From: Xanthomonas cucurbitae
GTDB lineage: Bacteria > Pseudomonadota > Gammaproteobacteria > Xanthomonadales > Xanthomonadaceae
DNA: 64,000 nucleotides
Assembly: GCF_002939885.1 (NCBI RefSeq)
Contig: NZ_MDED01000011.1
Span: 54,853 to 118,852, forward strand
Direction: 5' to 3'
Part shown: positions 18,107 to 27,095 of the stretch, piece after piece
Position numbering within the stretch: position 1 is the first letter of the stretch
How the letters are laid out: every line of letters begins with the position of its first letter
Program-made: the position numbers and the translations under genes
Notes under the pieces: model-generated
Database searches by the model: none
Told to the model about the DNA's origin: nothing
Seen by the model: only the letters and a program-made list of their open reading frames with translations

Positions 18107-19114
18107 ATGCAAGCGTGCGACGAGGTGGTGCCGGTGACGACCGAACGCCTGACGGTGGTGATCGCGGCCTACAACGAAGAGACCAGCATTCCGTTACTGC
18201 ATCCACGTCTGTGCGCAGTGCTGGCAGGCCTGGCCGGCGTGCACACGCAGGTGCTGTATGTCGACGACGGCAGCACCGATGCCACCTGGGAGGTGGTGCA
18301 GGCGCTGGCGCAGGCCGATCCGCAGGTGAGTGCGCTGCGCTTGTCGCGCAATTTCGGCAAGGAAGTGGCGGTGTCTGCGGGCCTGGACCATGTATTGCCT
18401 GGCGCGGTGGTCTTGCTTGACGCCGACGGCCAGGACCCGCCGGAACTGATTCCCGAATTCGTCGCGCTATGGCGTGCCGGCTACGACAACATCTTCGGTA
18501 CGCGGGTCTTTCGCGAAGGAGAAAGTTGGCTCAAGCGCAGTGCCGCGCATGCCTTCTATCGGGTGATCCGGCGGCTGTCGCGCACGCCGATCCCGGCCGA
18601 TACCGGCGATTTTCGCCTGCTGTCGCCACGGGTCGTGCAGGCCTTGCAGCAACTGCGTGAGCGCCACCGTTTCATGAAGGGGCTGTTCGGCTGGGTGGGA
18701 TTCCGGCAGGTGGCACTTCCCTACCGGCGCGCGCCACGCTTATCCGGACGCAGCAAGTTCAGCGTCTGGCGCTTGTGGAATTTCGCGCTGGACGGCATTA
18801 CCAGCTTTTCCACGGTGCCGCTGCGGGCGGCGACGTATCTGGGCCTGCTGACGGCGGCAGTGGCCTTCGTATTCGGTACCTGGGTGGTCGTCAAGGCCGC
18901 ATTGGTGGGCGATCCGGTGGCCGGGTGGCCGACGATGATGTCGGTGATCCTGTTCCTGGGCGGCATCCAGTTGATCGCGCTGGGCCTGATCGGCGAATAC
19001 CTGGGCAGGCTGTACGACGAAGCCAAGCAACGCCCGTTGTATCTGGTCGATACCCAGTGCGGTGCTGCCGTGGACCTGGCCGGGCGGCACCAGACCACGC
19101 GCGCAGCGGGCTAG
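18107..19114 (+). CDS. GT2-family polyprenyl-phosphate glycosyltransferase (GtrB/DPM1-like)
   Basis: This 335-residue protein has an N-terminal GT-A domain: LTVVIAAYNEETSIPLL, VLYVDDGSTDAT (metal and nucleotide site) and LLDADGQDPPELI (DxD). Two C-terminal membrane helices follow (AATYLGLLTAAVAFVFGTW and MMSVILFLGGIQLIALGLIGEYLG). This layout is that of GtrB, ArnC and DPM-type enzymes that transfer a sugar from a nucleotide to undecaprenyl phosphate for later flipping and periplasmic glycosylation. The sugar is not determined. It is coupled to mtgA by a 2-base gap, with the ribosome-binding sequence inside the end of mtgA. Confidence 0.9.
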   Translation: MQACDEVVPVTTERLTVVIAAYNEETSIPLLHPRLCAVLAGLAGVHTQVLYVDDGSTDATWEVVQALAQADPQVSALRLSRNFGKEVAVSAGLDHVLPGAVVLLDADGQDPPELIPEFVALWRAGYDNIFGTRVFREGESWLKRSAAHAFYRVIRRLSRTPIPADTGDFRLLSPRVVQALQQLRERHRFMKGLFGWVGFRQVALPYRRAPRLSGRSKFSVWRLWNFALDGITSFSTVPLRAATYLGLLTAAVAFVFGTWVVVKAALVGDPVAGWPTMMSVILFLGGIQLIALGLIGEYLGRLYDEAKQRPLYLVDTQCGAAVDLAGRHQTTRAAG

Positions 19115-19163
19115 GCGGTCTGCGGGCCCGTTGGCCTGTCGCACTCCGGGAGGCGGACCACGT

Positions 19164-21170
19164 TCACTGCGCGTACTTGCCGCCGCAATCGCTGTCCTTG
19201 CCCGTGCCGGGTTCAAAGGTGGCCAGCAGGGCTGCCGGCGGTGCGATGCTGCCCAGCGCCACCGCGATGGCGCCGCGGATGCCCAGGGTCTTGAAGTCCG
19301 GCCGGAACGAGGGGTCCTTGAATGTCCCGGCAATGCGCAGCGGCGAGCGCAGGCTCAGGATGCTGCGGTCCTTCGGGCGTGGGCGGAGCAACAGATCCAG
19401 GGTTTCATTCTTCAGGCTGATGTTGCCTTCGCCGACGATGATGGTATCGGTGCTGTCGAAGGCCAGCGCGCGCGATTGCATCATTCCGTCCTGCACGCCG
19501 AAGTCGCCGAAGATGCAGCGCACCGGAATCTGCCGGTCCTTGGTGATGAGGTATTTCAGCGACTCGGCGATGTCCAGCCCGGCCAGCTCCATGATCAGGT
19601 TGCCGACATGGCCGCGGCCCATGCCCATGCCGATCGAGCCATCCGCGCTGCCCAGCATCGCGGCGATCGAATTGCCGCGCCCGCGCAGATCCAGGTCTCC
19701 GCCGATGGCGCCGGAGGCCTGCTTGGCGAGCGTGACATCGGGAAACAGCCGGTCCAGCCGGATGCCGCGGATGCCGGCTTTCAGATGGGTGGCGATGACC
19801 GCGTTGCGCGCATCCATCCGGATGGTGGAGCGGATGTCGCCACCGGCCACGCCGAAGTTCAGTGGCTCCAGCTGCAGCAGTCCGTCTTTCAGATTCAGCG
19901 AGGCATCCATATCATCCAGCGGCCAGGATGGCGCATTGATGCGTTGCGCGCGCCAGCGCACCTGCGCATCCATGGCGCGCAGTTTGGAGAGGTCATAGGG
20001 CGTGGATGGCAGGATGCGCGCGCTGGCGGCAAGGCGCGCAGCCTGTTGCTGCTGCTCGGCATTGGCCGATTCGTTGCCCCCGGTCTTGGGCGGTGCGCCG
20101 ACAAAACCGGCCAGATCGTCGAAATCCAGGCGTTTGGACGCCAGGTCTGCGCGCAGGAACGGGCGCTTGTTGCGTAGGTCGATTTCAGCGGAGCCGGACA
20201 GGTCGCTGTCGCCGGCAGTGCCGGTGAACTTTTCGTAGCGCCATACATCGCCATTGCGCCGCAAGCGGCCATCCAGCGTGTAGGGAGGCGTGGACGGGAT
20301 GGCCACGCCGGTCAACGGATACAGGTCCTGCATGTCCTGGCCACTGAGCGCCATCTGCAGGTCGAACACGCGGAACTGGAACGGGTTGGTCAGGGTGCCG
20401 CGCACATGCGCGCGCGTGGCACCGGCACGGGCGCGCAGATCGATGCGGAAGGGGTGTTCGCTCTGGCTCAGCTCCAGTGGCGACGCCGTGGCGCCCTTCA
20501 CGCTGAAGGGCGCGCCTGTCCAGCGGCCGCTGCCCTGGATGCTGATCGGCGCAGCGCGTTGGTCACTGCGCGGCGGCGCCAGGCTGTTGATCGTCACATC
20601 GATATCCGAGCGGCCGGTGTCGTCGATGTAGCGCAGCCGCCCATTGCGCACCAGCAACCGGCCCAGGCGCGGCATGCTGCCGTCGCCGCCGCTGGTGTCC
20701 AACACCCAGTTGCCGGGGTGACGGTCGTTGCCGGCTTCCAGCAGTACGCTCGGATGCTCCAGACGAATCTCCGGCAGGCGGACCTCGCCGCGCAGCAGCG
20801 GCCACAGCTCCACATCGATCTCGGCCGCGTTCAACGTCGCCATCGCGCCGCGCTTGGACCAGTCCGCATTGCCAAGCTGCAGGGCTTGGCCGCGGATGGT
20901 GATGGTGCGGCCCAGATCCACGTCCAGATGACCCAGATGGAATTGGCGGCCAGTCTTGGCGCTGACCGCACGCTCGACCGGGCCACGCAGCCAGTTCCAG
21001 TCGAACAGGATCAGGAAGACGATCACAAGGACGGCAACGGTGCCGAGCCCGATCAGCCAGCGTCGCCGACGCAGTGGGTGGGAGGCGCGAGGATTGGCGG
21101 TCTGAGGCACGTTGGTCACGTGCGCATGGTTGGCGATCGCTCGTGCAGGGCGCGCGAACGCCCGCACCAT
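19164..21170 (-). CDS. AsmA-family inner-membrane/periplasmic protein
   Basis: This 668-residue protein has a cytoplasmic N-terminal tail with basic residues, one membrane helix (WLIGLGTVAVLVIVFLILFDW), then a long periplasmic beta-rich region starting NWLRGPVERAVSAKTGRQF, the characteristic AsmA entry. The C-terminal AsmA_2-type region contains KNETLDLLLRPRPKD and RIAGTFKDPSFRPD, hallmark segments of the family. AsmA-like proteins are thought to move phospholipids across the periplasm and affect outer-membrane assembly. The start lies 6 bases after the stop of the hemolysin-III gene, so they share a transcript; a GGGAGG sequence directly abuts the ATG. Confidence 0.88.
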   Translation of the reverse strand: MVRAFARPARAIANHAHVTNVPQTANPRASHPLRRRRWLIGLGTVAVLVIVFLILFDWNWLRGPVERAVSAKTGRQFHLGHLDVDLGRTITIRGQALQLGNADWSKRGAMATLNAAEIDVELWPLLRGEVRLPEIRLEHPSVLLEAGNDRHPGNWVLDTSGGDGSMPRLGRLLVRNGRLRYIDDTGRSDIDVTINSLAPPRSDQRAAPISIQGSGRWTGAPFSVKGATASPLELSQSEHPFRIDLRARAGATRAHVRGTLTNPFQFRVFDLQMALSGQDMQDLYPLTGVAIPSTPPYTLDGRLRRNGDVWRYEKFTGTAGDSDLSGSAEIDLRNKRPFLRADLASKRLDFDDLAGFVGAPPKTGGNESANAEQQQQAARLAASARILPSTPYDLSKLRAMDAQVRWRAQRINAPSWPLDDMDASLNLKDGLLQLEPLNFGVAGGDIRSTIRMDARNAVIATHLKAGIRGIRLDRLFPDVTLAKQASGAIGGDLDLRGRGNSIAAMLGSADGSIGMGMGRGHVGNLIMELAGLDIAESLKYLITKDRQIPVRCIFGDFGVQDGMMQSRALAFDSTDTIIVGEGNISLKNETLDLLLRPRPKDRSILSLRSPLRIAGTFKDPSFRPDFKTLGIRGAIAVALGSIAPPAALLATFEPGTGKDSDCGGKYAQ

Positions 21171-21176
21171 CCTCCC

Positions 21177-21821
21177 TCACATCACTTGCTCGATCACCGC
21201 AACGAAGTGGCAGGCGCTACCGGCAAGCACGAACAGGTGCCAGATCGCATGGAAGTAACGCTGCGTATCGCGCTGATAGAAGTAGGTGCCCAGCGTATAG
21301 AACAGCCCACCCGCCAGCAGCCAGCACAGCGACCAGGTGTCGACCGAGCGTAGCAGCGGCTGGATCGCCACGATGATGAGCCAGCCCATGCCCAGATACA
21401 GCCCGGTCGACAGCAGGCGAAAGCGGCCGGTGAAGAACAGCTTGAAGATCACCCCGGCCGCAGCGATGGTCCAGATGGCGGCGAACAAGCCCCAGCCCCA
21501 CGGGCCGCGCAGGTTGACCAGCGTAAACGGGGTGTAGGTGCCGGCGATCAATAGATAGATCGCGCAGTGATCCAGCACCTGCAGGCGCGCCTTGGCGCCC
21601 GGATGCGGGATGGCATGGAACAGCGTGGAGGCGACGTAGAGCAACACCAGCGTGGCACTGAACACGATGGAGGTAGCCAGCTGCCAGCCATCGCCGTAGA
21701 TGGCGGCCAATGTAATCAGCACCGAACCGCCGGCCAGGGCGGCGATGGCACCCAGGCCGTGGGTCACGGCACTGGCAATTTCGTCGCGCAGGTCGGTGGA
21801 GGGGGAAGCGTCTGCGTTCAT
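21177..21821 (-). CDS. Hemolysin III / PAQR-like membrane protein
   Basis: This 214-residue protein has seven predicted membrane helices and the conserved His/Asp sites of the HlyIII/PAQR superfamily: AVTHGLGAIAALAG in helix 1, STLFHAIPHPGAKARLQVLDHCAIYLLIAGTYTPF in helices 2-3, and YFHAIWHLFVLAGSACHFVAV at the end, with metal-binding histidines. Despite the name, a haemolytic role is unproven for most members; family structures suggest a zinc hydrolase or receptor fold. The ATG at 21821 is preferred to one six codons upstream. It is the first gene of an operon with the AsmA protein. Confidence 0.88.
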   Translation of the reverse strand: MNADASPSTDLRDEIASAVTHGLGAIAALAGGSVLITLAAIYGDGWQLATSIVFSATLVLLYVASTLFHAIPHPGAKARLQVLDHCAIYLLIAGTYTPFTLVNLRGPWGWGLFAAIWTIAAAGVIFKLFFTGRFRLLSTGLYLGMGWLIIVAIQPLLRSVDTWSLCWLLAGGLFYTLGTYFYQRDTQRYFHAIWHLFVLAGSACHFVAVIEQVM

Positions 21822-21896
21822 TCCAAAAAGGTACCGCAACTGCGAGCAATTCGCATTGCCGGCAGTGACGTGTGCCTATTGCGGTTCAAGCGCGGG

Positions 21897-23501
21897 TCAA
21901 TCGACGGCCCTGGCATGCGCGTGTTCGCGGGTGGCCGAGAAGCGCACATCCGGCGCGCGTTCCTGCGCCAGTTGCAGGTTCACGCGGGTCGGTGCCAGGT
22001 AGACCAGTTCGCCGGCCGCGTCGATGCCCAGGTTGCCGGCATTCTTTTCGCGAAATTCCTCCAGCTTCTTCGCGTTCTCGCAATGCACCCAGCGCGCGGT
22101 GGTCACGCTGACCGGCTCGAAGATCGCATCCACGCCGTATTCGTCCTTGAGCCGGTAGGCCACCACGTCGAACTGCAGCACGCCTACCGCACCCAGGATC
22201 AGATCGTTGCTCATCAAGGGGCGGAAGAACTGCGTGGCGCCTTCTTCGGACAGCTGCGCCAGACCCTTCTGCAGTTGCTTGAGCTTGAGCGGGTCGCGCA
22301 GGCGCGCGCGGCGGAACAGTTCCGGTGCGAAGTTGGGAATGCCGGTGAACGACAGCGATTCGCCTTCGGTGAAGGTGTCGCCGATGGAGATGGTGCCGTG
22401 GTTGTGGATGCCGATCACATCGCCCGGCCAGGCTTCGGCGGCGATCTCGCGGTCGGAGGCCATGAAGGTCAGCGCGTTGGCCAGCTTGACCTCCTTGCCA
22501 CTGCGCACGTGCAGCGCCTTCATGCCGGCAGTGAACTTGCCCGAACACACACGCATGAATGCCACGCGGTCGCGGTGCTGCGGGTCCATGTTGGCCTGGA
22601 TCTTGAACACGAAGCCGCTCAATTTTGGCTCGGTGGCTTCGACACGGCGGCCGGTGGTGTCGCGCGCCTGCGGCGGCGGTGCGTGTTGCACGAAGAAATC
22701 CAGCAGCGGCTGCACACCGAAGTTGTTGACGCCCGAGCCGAAGAACACCGGGGTCTGCTGGCCGGCGCGATAGGCCTGCAGGTCGAACGGATTGCTGGCG
22801 CCCTGCACCAGCTCCAGCTCGTCGCGCAATTCGGCCAACATCTGCTCGCCGATCTTGGCAGCCAGGCCAGGTGCATCCAGCGACGGGAAGATGGTCGAGT
22901 CCTGGCGGGTGAAGTTGCGGCCCTGTTCGTACAGATGCACTTCGCCGGTGATGAGGTGTACCACGCCCTTCAGGCGCTGGCCCATGCCGATCGGCCAGGT
23001 GACCGGCGCGCACTGGATGCCGAGCACGGTTTCCACTTCGTCCAGCAGATCGATCGGGTTCTTGCCTTCGCGATCGAGCTTGTTGATGAAGGTCATGATG
23101 GGGGTGTCGCGCAGGCGGCAGACTTCCATCAACTTGATGGTGCGTTCTTCCACGCCCTTGGCCACGTCGATCACCATCAGCGCCGAGTCCACCGCGGTGA
23201 GCACGCGGTAGGTGTCCTCGCCGAAGTCGGCGTGGCCGGGCGTATCGAGCAGGTTGACGATCTTGTCCTCGTACGGGAACTGCATCACCGAGGAGGTCAC
23301 CGAGATGCCGCGCTCCTTTTCCAGCGCCATCCAGTCCGAGGTGGCATGGCGGGCGGCCTTGCGGCCCTTCACCGAGCCGGCCATCTGGATCGCACCGCCG
23401 AACAACAGCAGCTTTTCGGTCAACGTGGTCTTGCCTGCGTCGGGGTGGGAAATGATGGCGAAGGTGCGCCGGCGCGCGGCTTCGTTGGAGACTTCGGACA
23501 T
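21897..23501 (-). CDS. prfC: Peptide chain release factor 3
   Basis: This 534-residue translational GTPase removes RF1/RF2 from the ribosome after termination. The G domain shows [20 protein letters not shown] (P-loop), [12 protein letters not shown] (switch I), [15 protein letters not shown] (G3) and [12 protein letters not shown] (G4). The C-terminal part ([22 protein letters not shown]) matches RF3. The ATG at 23501 gives the normal length; the upstream open frame has no RF3 character. It is divergent from nothing and separated from the M23 peptidase gene by ~120 bases. Confidence 0.97.
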   Translation of the reverse strand: MSEVSNEAARRRTFAIISHPDAGKTTLTEKLLLFGGAIQMAGSVKGRKAARHATSDWMALEKERGISVTSSVMQFPYEDKIVNLLDTPGHADFGEDTYRVLTAVDSALMVIDVAKGVEERTIKLMEVCRLRDTPIMTFINKLDREGKNPIDLLDEVETVLGIQCAPVTWPIGMGQRLKGVVHLITGEVHLYEQGRNFTRQDSTIFPSLDAPGLAAKIGEQMLAELRDELELVQGASNPFDLQAYRAGQQTPVFFGSGVNNFGVQPLLDFFVQHAPPPQARDTTGRRVEATEPKLSGFVFKIQANMDPQHRDRVAFMRVCSGKFTAGMKALHVRSGKEVKLANALTFMASDREIAAEAWPGDVIGIHNHGTISIGDTFTEGESLSFTGIPNFAPELFRRARLRDPLKLKQLQKGLAQLSEEGATQFFRPLMSNDLILGAVGVLQFDVVAYRLKDEYGVDAIFEPVSVTTARWVHCENAKKLEEFREKNAGNLGIDAAGELVYLAPTRVNLQLAQERAPDVRFSATREHAHARAVD

Positions 23502-23622
23502 GGGCGGTGCGCGCCCGGTCGGACGCCTGCAGAAACTGAGGAAGCCGGTGATTATAGCGGCTTCGGCGGGGCAGGCCTTTGCTGGCTGCCGGCCGGGCCT
23601 GCGCGGCCTGGCCGCCGCCGCC

Positions 23623-24531
23623 CTAAGGAGCTGGCGAGGGAAACTGCAGTTCGCCCTGCGGCCCCAGCATGCGGAACGGCAGCGAGACCAGCTGCAGGCC
23701 GGCATTGCGCTGGACCGAGAAATGCAGGTGCGCCGCGGTGCTATAGCCGGTATTGCCGGAGGCGCCGAGCCGCTCGCCGGTGCCAACCCACTGGCCGAGC
23801 CGCACCGCCATTCCGCCCGGCGCCAGGTGGGCGTACAGCGCCATGCTGCCGTCGGCGTGCAGCAGCCGCACCAGGTTGCCGCCGCCGGCAGCCGGGTCGT
23901 CGGCGCTGCCGGCGGTCACGTCCTGGCGCAGCTCCATCACCACGCCCGCGCGCGCGGCCAGTACCGGCGTGCCCTGTGGCAGCGCGAAGTCCACCGCATA
24001 CCAGTTGGCCAGGTCGGTATGGCTGAAGTGGCCGCCGTAGCCCTGATCCACCTGCACCGGCTGGTCGCGGAAGGGCAGCTGGTAGTGCACCGGCTGCGGC
24101 TGGGCCTGCGGATCGCCAGCCACCAGCTCCAGCCTGAGGTTAAGCCCGGCGAGTGTGCGCTGGCTGCTGGCCGGATAGAGCCGGGCAAGCAGGCGGCGTT
24201 CGTGTGCCGCCAGCAGCACCGTCAGCGGCAACGGCGGCACCGCGCGGTAGTCCTCGCTGGATGGCGCGCTCAGCCGAACCTGTGCCGGCCCGGCCAGCGG
24301 ATTGCTGACCCAGACCAGATAGACCGGTGCCTGCCATTCCAGCTGCAGCGCCGGGCCGGCGTCGGTCGCGGTGGGGAGCGGTTGGGTGGCGGTGGATGCG
24401 GAAGGCACTGCGGCCGGGCCGGGCCAGTGCCAGTGCAGTTGCGCAGCGGCAGTGGCCGCGCAGATCGGCAGCACGACGGCAAGCGTGGCGCAGATCGCGC
24501 AAATGCGGCGGCGAAACAGAGGATGGGACAC
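23623..24531 (-). CDS. Secreted M23-family metallopeptidase
   Basis: The C-terminal half is an M23 (LytM/NlpD) domain: [30 protein letters not shown], then [15 protein letters not shown] with the HxH zinc pair and [10 protein letters not shown]. In the first motif the usual HxxxD His is Trp (WYAVD) while the Asp remains, as in a known M23 subgroup with NxYAVDFA-type motifs; the alternative His is the upstream SHT. A signal peptide precedes it ([21 protein letters not shown]), then an Ig-like region. I chose the GTG at 24531 (302 aa). An ATG at 24618 is possible but would cross the AT-rich TATATT that looks like this gene's own -10. It diverges from the SAM riboswitch promoter. Confidence 0.85.
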   Translation of the reverse strand: MSHPLFRRRICAICATLAVVLPICAATAAAQLHWHWPGPAAVPSASTATQPLPTATDAGPALQLEWQAPVYLVWVSNPLAGPAQVRLSAPSSEDYRAVPPLPLTVLLAAHERRLLARLYPASSQRTLAGLNLRLELVAGDPQAQPQPVHYQLPFRDQPVQVDQGYGGHFSHTDLANWYAVDFALPQGTPVLAARAGVVMELRQDVTAGSADDPAAGGGNLVRLLHADGSMALYAHLAPGGMAVRLGQWVGTGERLGASGNTGYSTAAHLHFSVQRNAGLQLVSLPFRMLGPQGELQFPSPAP

Positions 24532-24625
24532 GCGATCGAGCCGGGCGAGAGGGCGCAAGTATGCGGCCGGGCACGCCGGGCGGTGGTATCGGATGAAAAT
24601 ATATCTTTCCATCCGCATGAAGCGA

Positions 24626-24654
24626 TTGACATCCCGGAAGTGGGGTGGCATCTT
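24626..24654 (+). promoter_or_regulatory. Sigma-70 promoter for the riboswitch-controlled methionine operon
   Basis: A perfect -35 TTGACA (24626-24631) is followed after 17 bases by CATCTT (24649-24654), a weak -10. The predicted start near 24661 coincides with the first base of helix P1 of the SAM riboswitch, which supports the call. Confidence 0.65.
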
Positions 24655-24660
24655 AGCCTC

Positions 24661-24776
24661 ACCATCGAGACCGGCGGAGGGACAGGCCCTTTGATGCCGG
24701 GGCAGCCAGCGGAGCGCGCAAGCGCCCGCGTTTGGTGCCAAATCCTGCGGGGACCACGCGTCCGCCGAAAGATGGT
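24661..24776 (+). ncRNA. SAM-I (S-box) riboswitch aptamer
   Basis: The region carries the S-box core: ATCGAGAccGGcGGAGGGAC, then GGCCC-TTTGATGCCGGGGCAGCC, a P3 hairpin (gcgcgcaagcgcccgcg), GGTGCCAAATCCTGC and CCGAAAGATG. P1 pairs ACCATC (24661-24666) with GATGGT (24771-24776). It should bind S-adenosylmethionine and turn off the downstream operon. The expression platform lies between 24777 and the ATG at 24850: CGAGCT and AGCTCG there form a hairpin with a 7-base loop. No T tract follows it, so translational control or Rho-dependent control is more likely than simple termination. Confidence 0.93.
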
Positions 24777-24849
24777 TCGACTCGTGCCTTGCGCACGTCG
24801 AACGCGAGCTCCCGCGAAGCTCGATGGCCGATCCACCCCGGATATCGCC

Positions 24850-25881
24850 ATGAGCCTCGTGACCACAGCATCGCCCACCACGTCTGATGACCTTGCAACA
24901 CGCGCCGCCGAAACCGCCGGCCCCGCTGCCGTGCGCGGCGAACTGGTGGTGTCGCTGCCGATGCGACACGCCGGGCTGCGCACGCTGCGGCTGCGCTACG
25001 AGCTGGTCGGAGCCGCCAACGCGCCGGTCGTGTTCGTGGCCGGCGGCATCTCTGCGCACCGGCATCTGGCCGCCAACGCCGTGTATCCCGAGAAGGGCTG
25101 GGTGGATGGCCTGGTGGGCGCCGGCCGCGCGCTGGATCCGGCATCGCGTCGCCTGCTGGCGTTCGATTTCCTGGGCGCCGACGGCACCCTGGATGCGCCG
25201 ATCGATACCGCCGACCAGGCCGACGCGATCGCTGCATTGCTGGATGCGCTGGGCATCACCCGCCTGCACGGCTTTGTCGGCTATTCCTATGGCGCGTTGG
25301 TCGGGCTGCAATTGGCCACCCGCCATGCCGGCCGCGTCGGCACCTTGGTCGCCGTCAGCGGTGCGCACCGCGCGCATCCGTATGCGGCAGCGTGGCGCGC
25401 CCTGCAGCGCCGCGCGGTGGCGCTGGGCCAGCTGCAATGCGCGGAACATCACGGCCTGGCGCTGGCGCGTCAGTTCGCCATGCTCAGCTACCGCACGCCG
25501 GAAGAATTCAGCGAGCGCTTCGACGCGCCGCCGGAAGTCATCAATGGCCGCGTGCGGGTAGCGGCCGAAGACTATCTGGATGCCGCCGGCGCGCAGTACG
25601 TGGCGCGCACGCCGGTGGCTGCCTACCTGCGTCTGTCCGAATCCATCGACCTGCACCGCATCGACCCCGCGCAGGTGGGCGTGCCCACCGTGGTGGTGGC
25701 GGTGGAGGGCGACCGTTTGGTGCCGCTGGCCGACATGGTCGGCCTGGTCGAAGGGCTGGGCCCGCGCGGCAGCCTGCGCGTGCTGCGCTCGCCGTATGGC
25801 CATGACGCCTTCCTGAAAGAAATCGATCGCATCGACGCGATCCTGACCACTGCCCTTCGCATCACCGGAGAAACCGCATGA
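24850..25881 (+). CDS. MetX-like homoserine O-acyltransferase (alpha/beta hydrolase fold)
   Basis: This 343-residue protein has the catalytic triad of the MetX/alpha-beta hydrolase fold: Ser146 in GFVGYSYGALVGLQ, Asp288 in VEGDRLVPL and His318 in SPYGHDAFL. NAPVVFVAGGISAHRHL and LLAFDFLGADG match MetX substrate-binding segments. It should activate homoserine by acetylation or succinylation for methionine synthesis; the acyl donor cannot be told by eye. It is shorter than classic MetX (~370-380 aa). It is the first gene after the SAM-I riboswitch, and its stop overlaps the metB start (ATGA), so it is translationally coupled. The ATG at 24850 was chosen because upstream sequence is riboswitch. 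Confidence 0.88.
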   Translation: MSLVTTASPTTSDDLATRAAETAGPAAVRGELVVSLPMRHAGLRTLRLRYELVGAANAPVVFVAGGISAHRHLAANAVYPEKGWVDGLVGAGRALDPASRRLLAFDFLGADGTLDAPIDTADQADAIAALLDALGITRLHGFVGYSYGALVGLQLATRHAGRVGTLVAVSGAHRAHPYAAAWRALQRRAVALGQLQCAEHHGLALARQFAMLSYRTPEEFSERFDAPPEVINGRVRVAAEDYLDAAGAQYVARTPVAAYLRLSESIDLHRIDPAQVGVPTVVVAVEGDRLVPLADMVGLVEGLGPRGSLRVLRSPYGHDAFLKEIDRIDAILTTALRITGETA

Positions 25882-27095
25882 GCTTTCGTGACCCTGCCGA
25901 CGCCCCCTGTACTGCCGCCACTGCCGCCGTGCGCGCCGGTATCGACCGCGATACCGCCTACGGCGCGGTGACTCCGCCGATCGTGCTGTCGTCGAACTTC
26001 TCGTTCGACGGGTTCGGCAACAAGCGCCAGTACGACTACACCCGCAGCGGCAACCCCACCCGCGACCTGCTCGGCGAAGCGCTGGCCGAACTGGAAGGCG
26101 GTGCCGGCGGGGTCATCACCTCCACCGGCATGGGCGCGATCAATCTGGTGCTCAATGCGGTGCTGCAGCCGGGTGACACGCTGGTGGTGCCGCACGATGC
26201 CTACGGTGGCAGCTGGCGGCTGTTCAATGCGTTGGCCAAGAAAGGCCATTTTGCACTGGTCACCGCCGATCTCACCGACCCGCGTTCGCTGGCCGATGCG
26301 TTGGCGCAGTCGCCCAAGCTGGTACTGATCGAAACCCCGTCCAACCCGCTGCTGCGCATCACCGACCTGCGCTTCGTCATCGAAGCGGCGAAGAAGGTGG
26401 GCGCGCTGACCGTGGTCGACAACACGTTCCTGTCGCCGGCGCTGCAGAAGCCGCTGGACTTCGGCGCTGATCTGGTACTGCATTCCACGACCAAGTACAT
26501 CAACGGCCACAGCGACGTGGTGGGCGGTGCGGTGGTGGCGCGCGATGCGCAGTTGCATCAGCAGTTGGTGTGGTGGGCCAACGCGCTGGGCCTGACCGGT
26601 TCGCCGTTCGACGCCTTCCTCACCTTGCGCGGGCTGCGCACGCTGGATGCGCGCCTGCGCGTGCACCAGGAAAACGCCGATGCCATCGCTGCGCTGCTGG
26701 ACGGGCATGCAGCGGTCAACCAGGTGTATTTCCCGGGGCTGGCCTCGCACCCGGGCCATGCCCTGGCCGCGCGCCAGCAGAAGGGTTTCGGGGCGATGAT
26801 GAGTTTCGAGTTGCACGGTGGCGAAGCGGCGGTGCGGGCCTTCGTCGATGGCCTGCGCTACTTCACCCTGGCCGAATCGTTGGGCGGCGTGGAGAGCCTG
26901 ATCGCGCATCCGGCCTCGATGACGCATGCGGCGATGACCGCCGAAGCACGCGCGGCGGCCGGGATTTCCGATGGTTTGCTGCGGCTGTCGATCGGCATCG
27001 AATCGACCGAGGATCTGCTGATCGATCTGCGTGCCGGTCTGGCCCGCGCAGCAGCCACCCTGACCACAGCCAACCGCAAACAGGTCGACGCGTGA
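25878..27095 (+). CDS. metB: Cystathionine gamma-synthase (PLP-dependent)
   Basis: This 405-residue protein is a Cys/Met-metabolism PLP enzyme. The PLP lysine is Lys206 in LVLHSTTKYINGHSDVVGG. RQYDYTRSGNPTRDLLGEAL and ESLGGVESLIAHPASMTHA are diagnostic of the cystathionine gamma-synthase / sulfhydrylase group. It joins activated homoserine to cysteine to give cystathionine. A direct O-acylhomoserine sulfhydrylase role is the main alternative. The start overlaps the metX stop by ATGA and its stop overlaps the homoserine dehydrogenase start by GTGA, so the three genes are one riboswitch-controlled unit. Confidence 0.93.
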   Translation: MSFRDPADAPCTAATAAVRAGIDRDTAYGAVTPPIVLSSNFSFDGFGNKRQYDYTRSGNPTRDLLGEALAELEGGAGGVITSTGMGAINLVLNAVLQPGDTLVVPHDAYGGSWRLFNALAKKGHFALVTADLTDPRSLADALAQSPKLVLIETPSNPLLRITDLRFVIEAAKKVGALTVVDNTFLSPALQKPLDFGADLVLHSTTKYINGHSDVVGGAVVARDAQLHQQLVWWANALGLTGSPFDAFLTLRGLRTLDARLRVHQENADAIAALLDGHAAVNQVYFPGLASHPGHALAARQQKGFGAMMSFELHGGEAAVRAFVDGLRYFTLAESLGGVESLIAHPASMTHAAMTAEARAAAGISDGLLRLSIGIESTEDLLIDLRAGLARAAATLTTANRKQVDA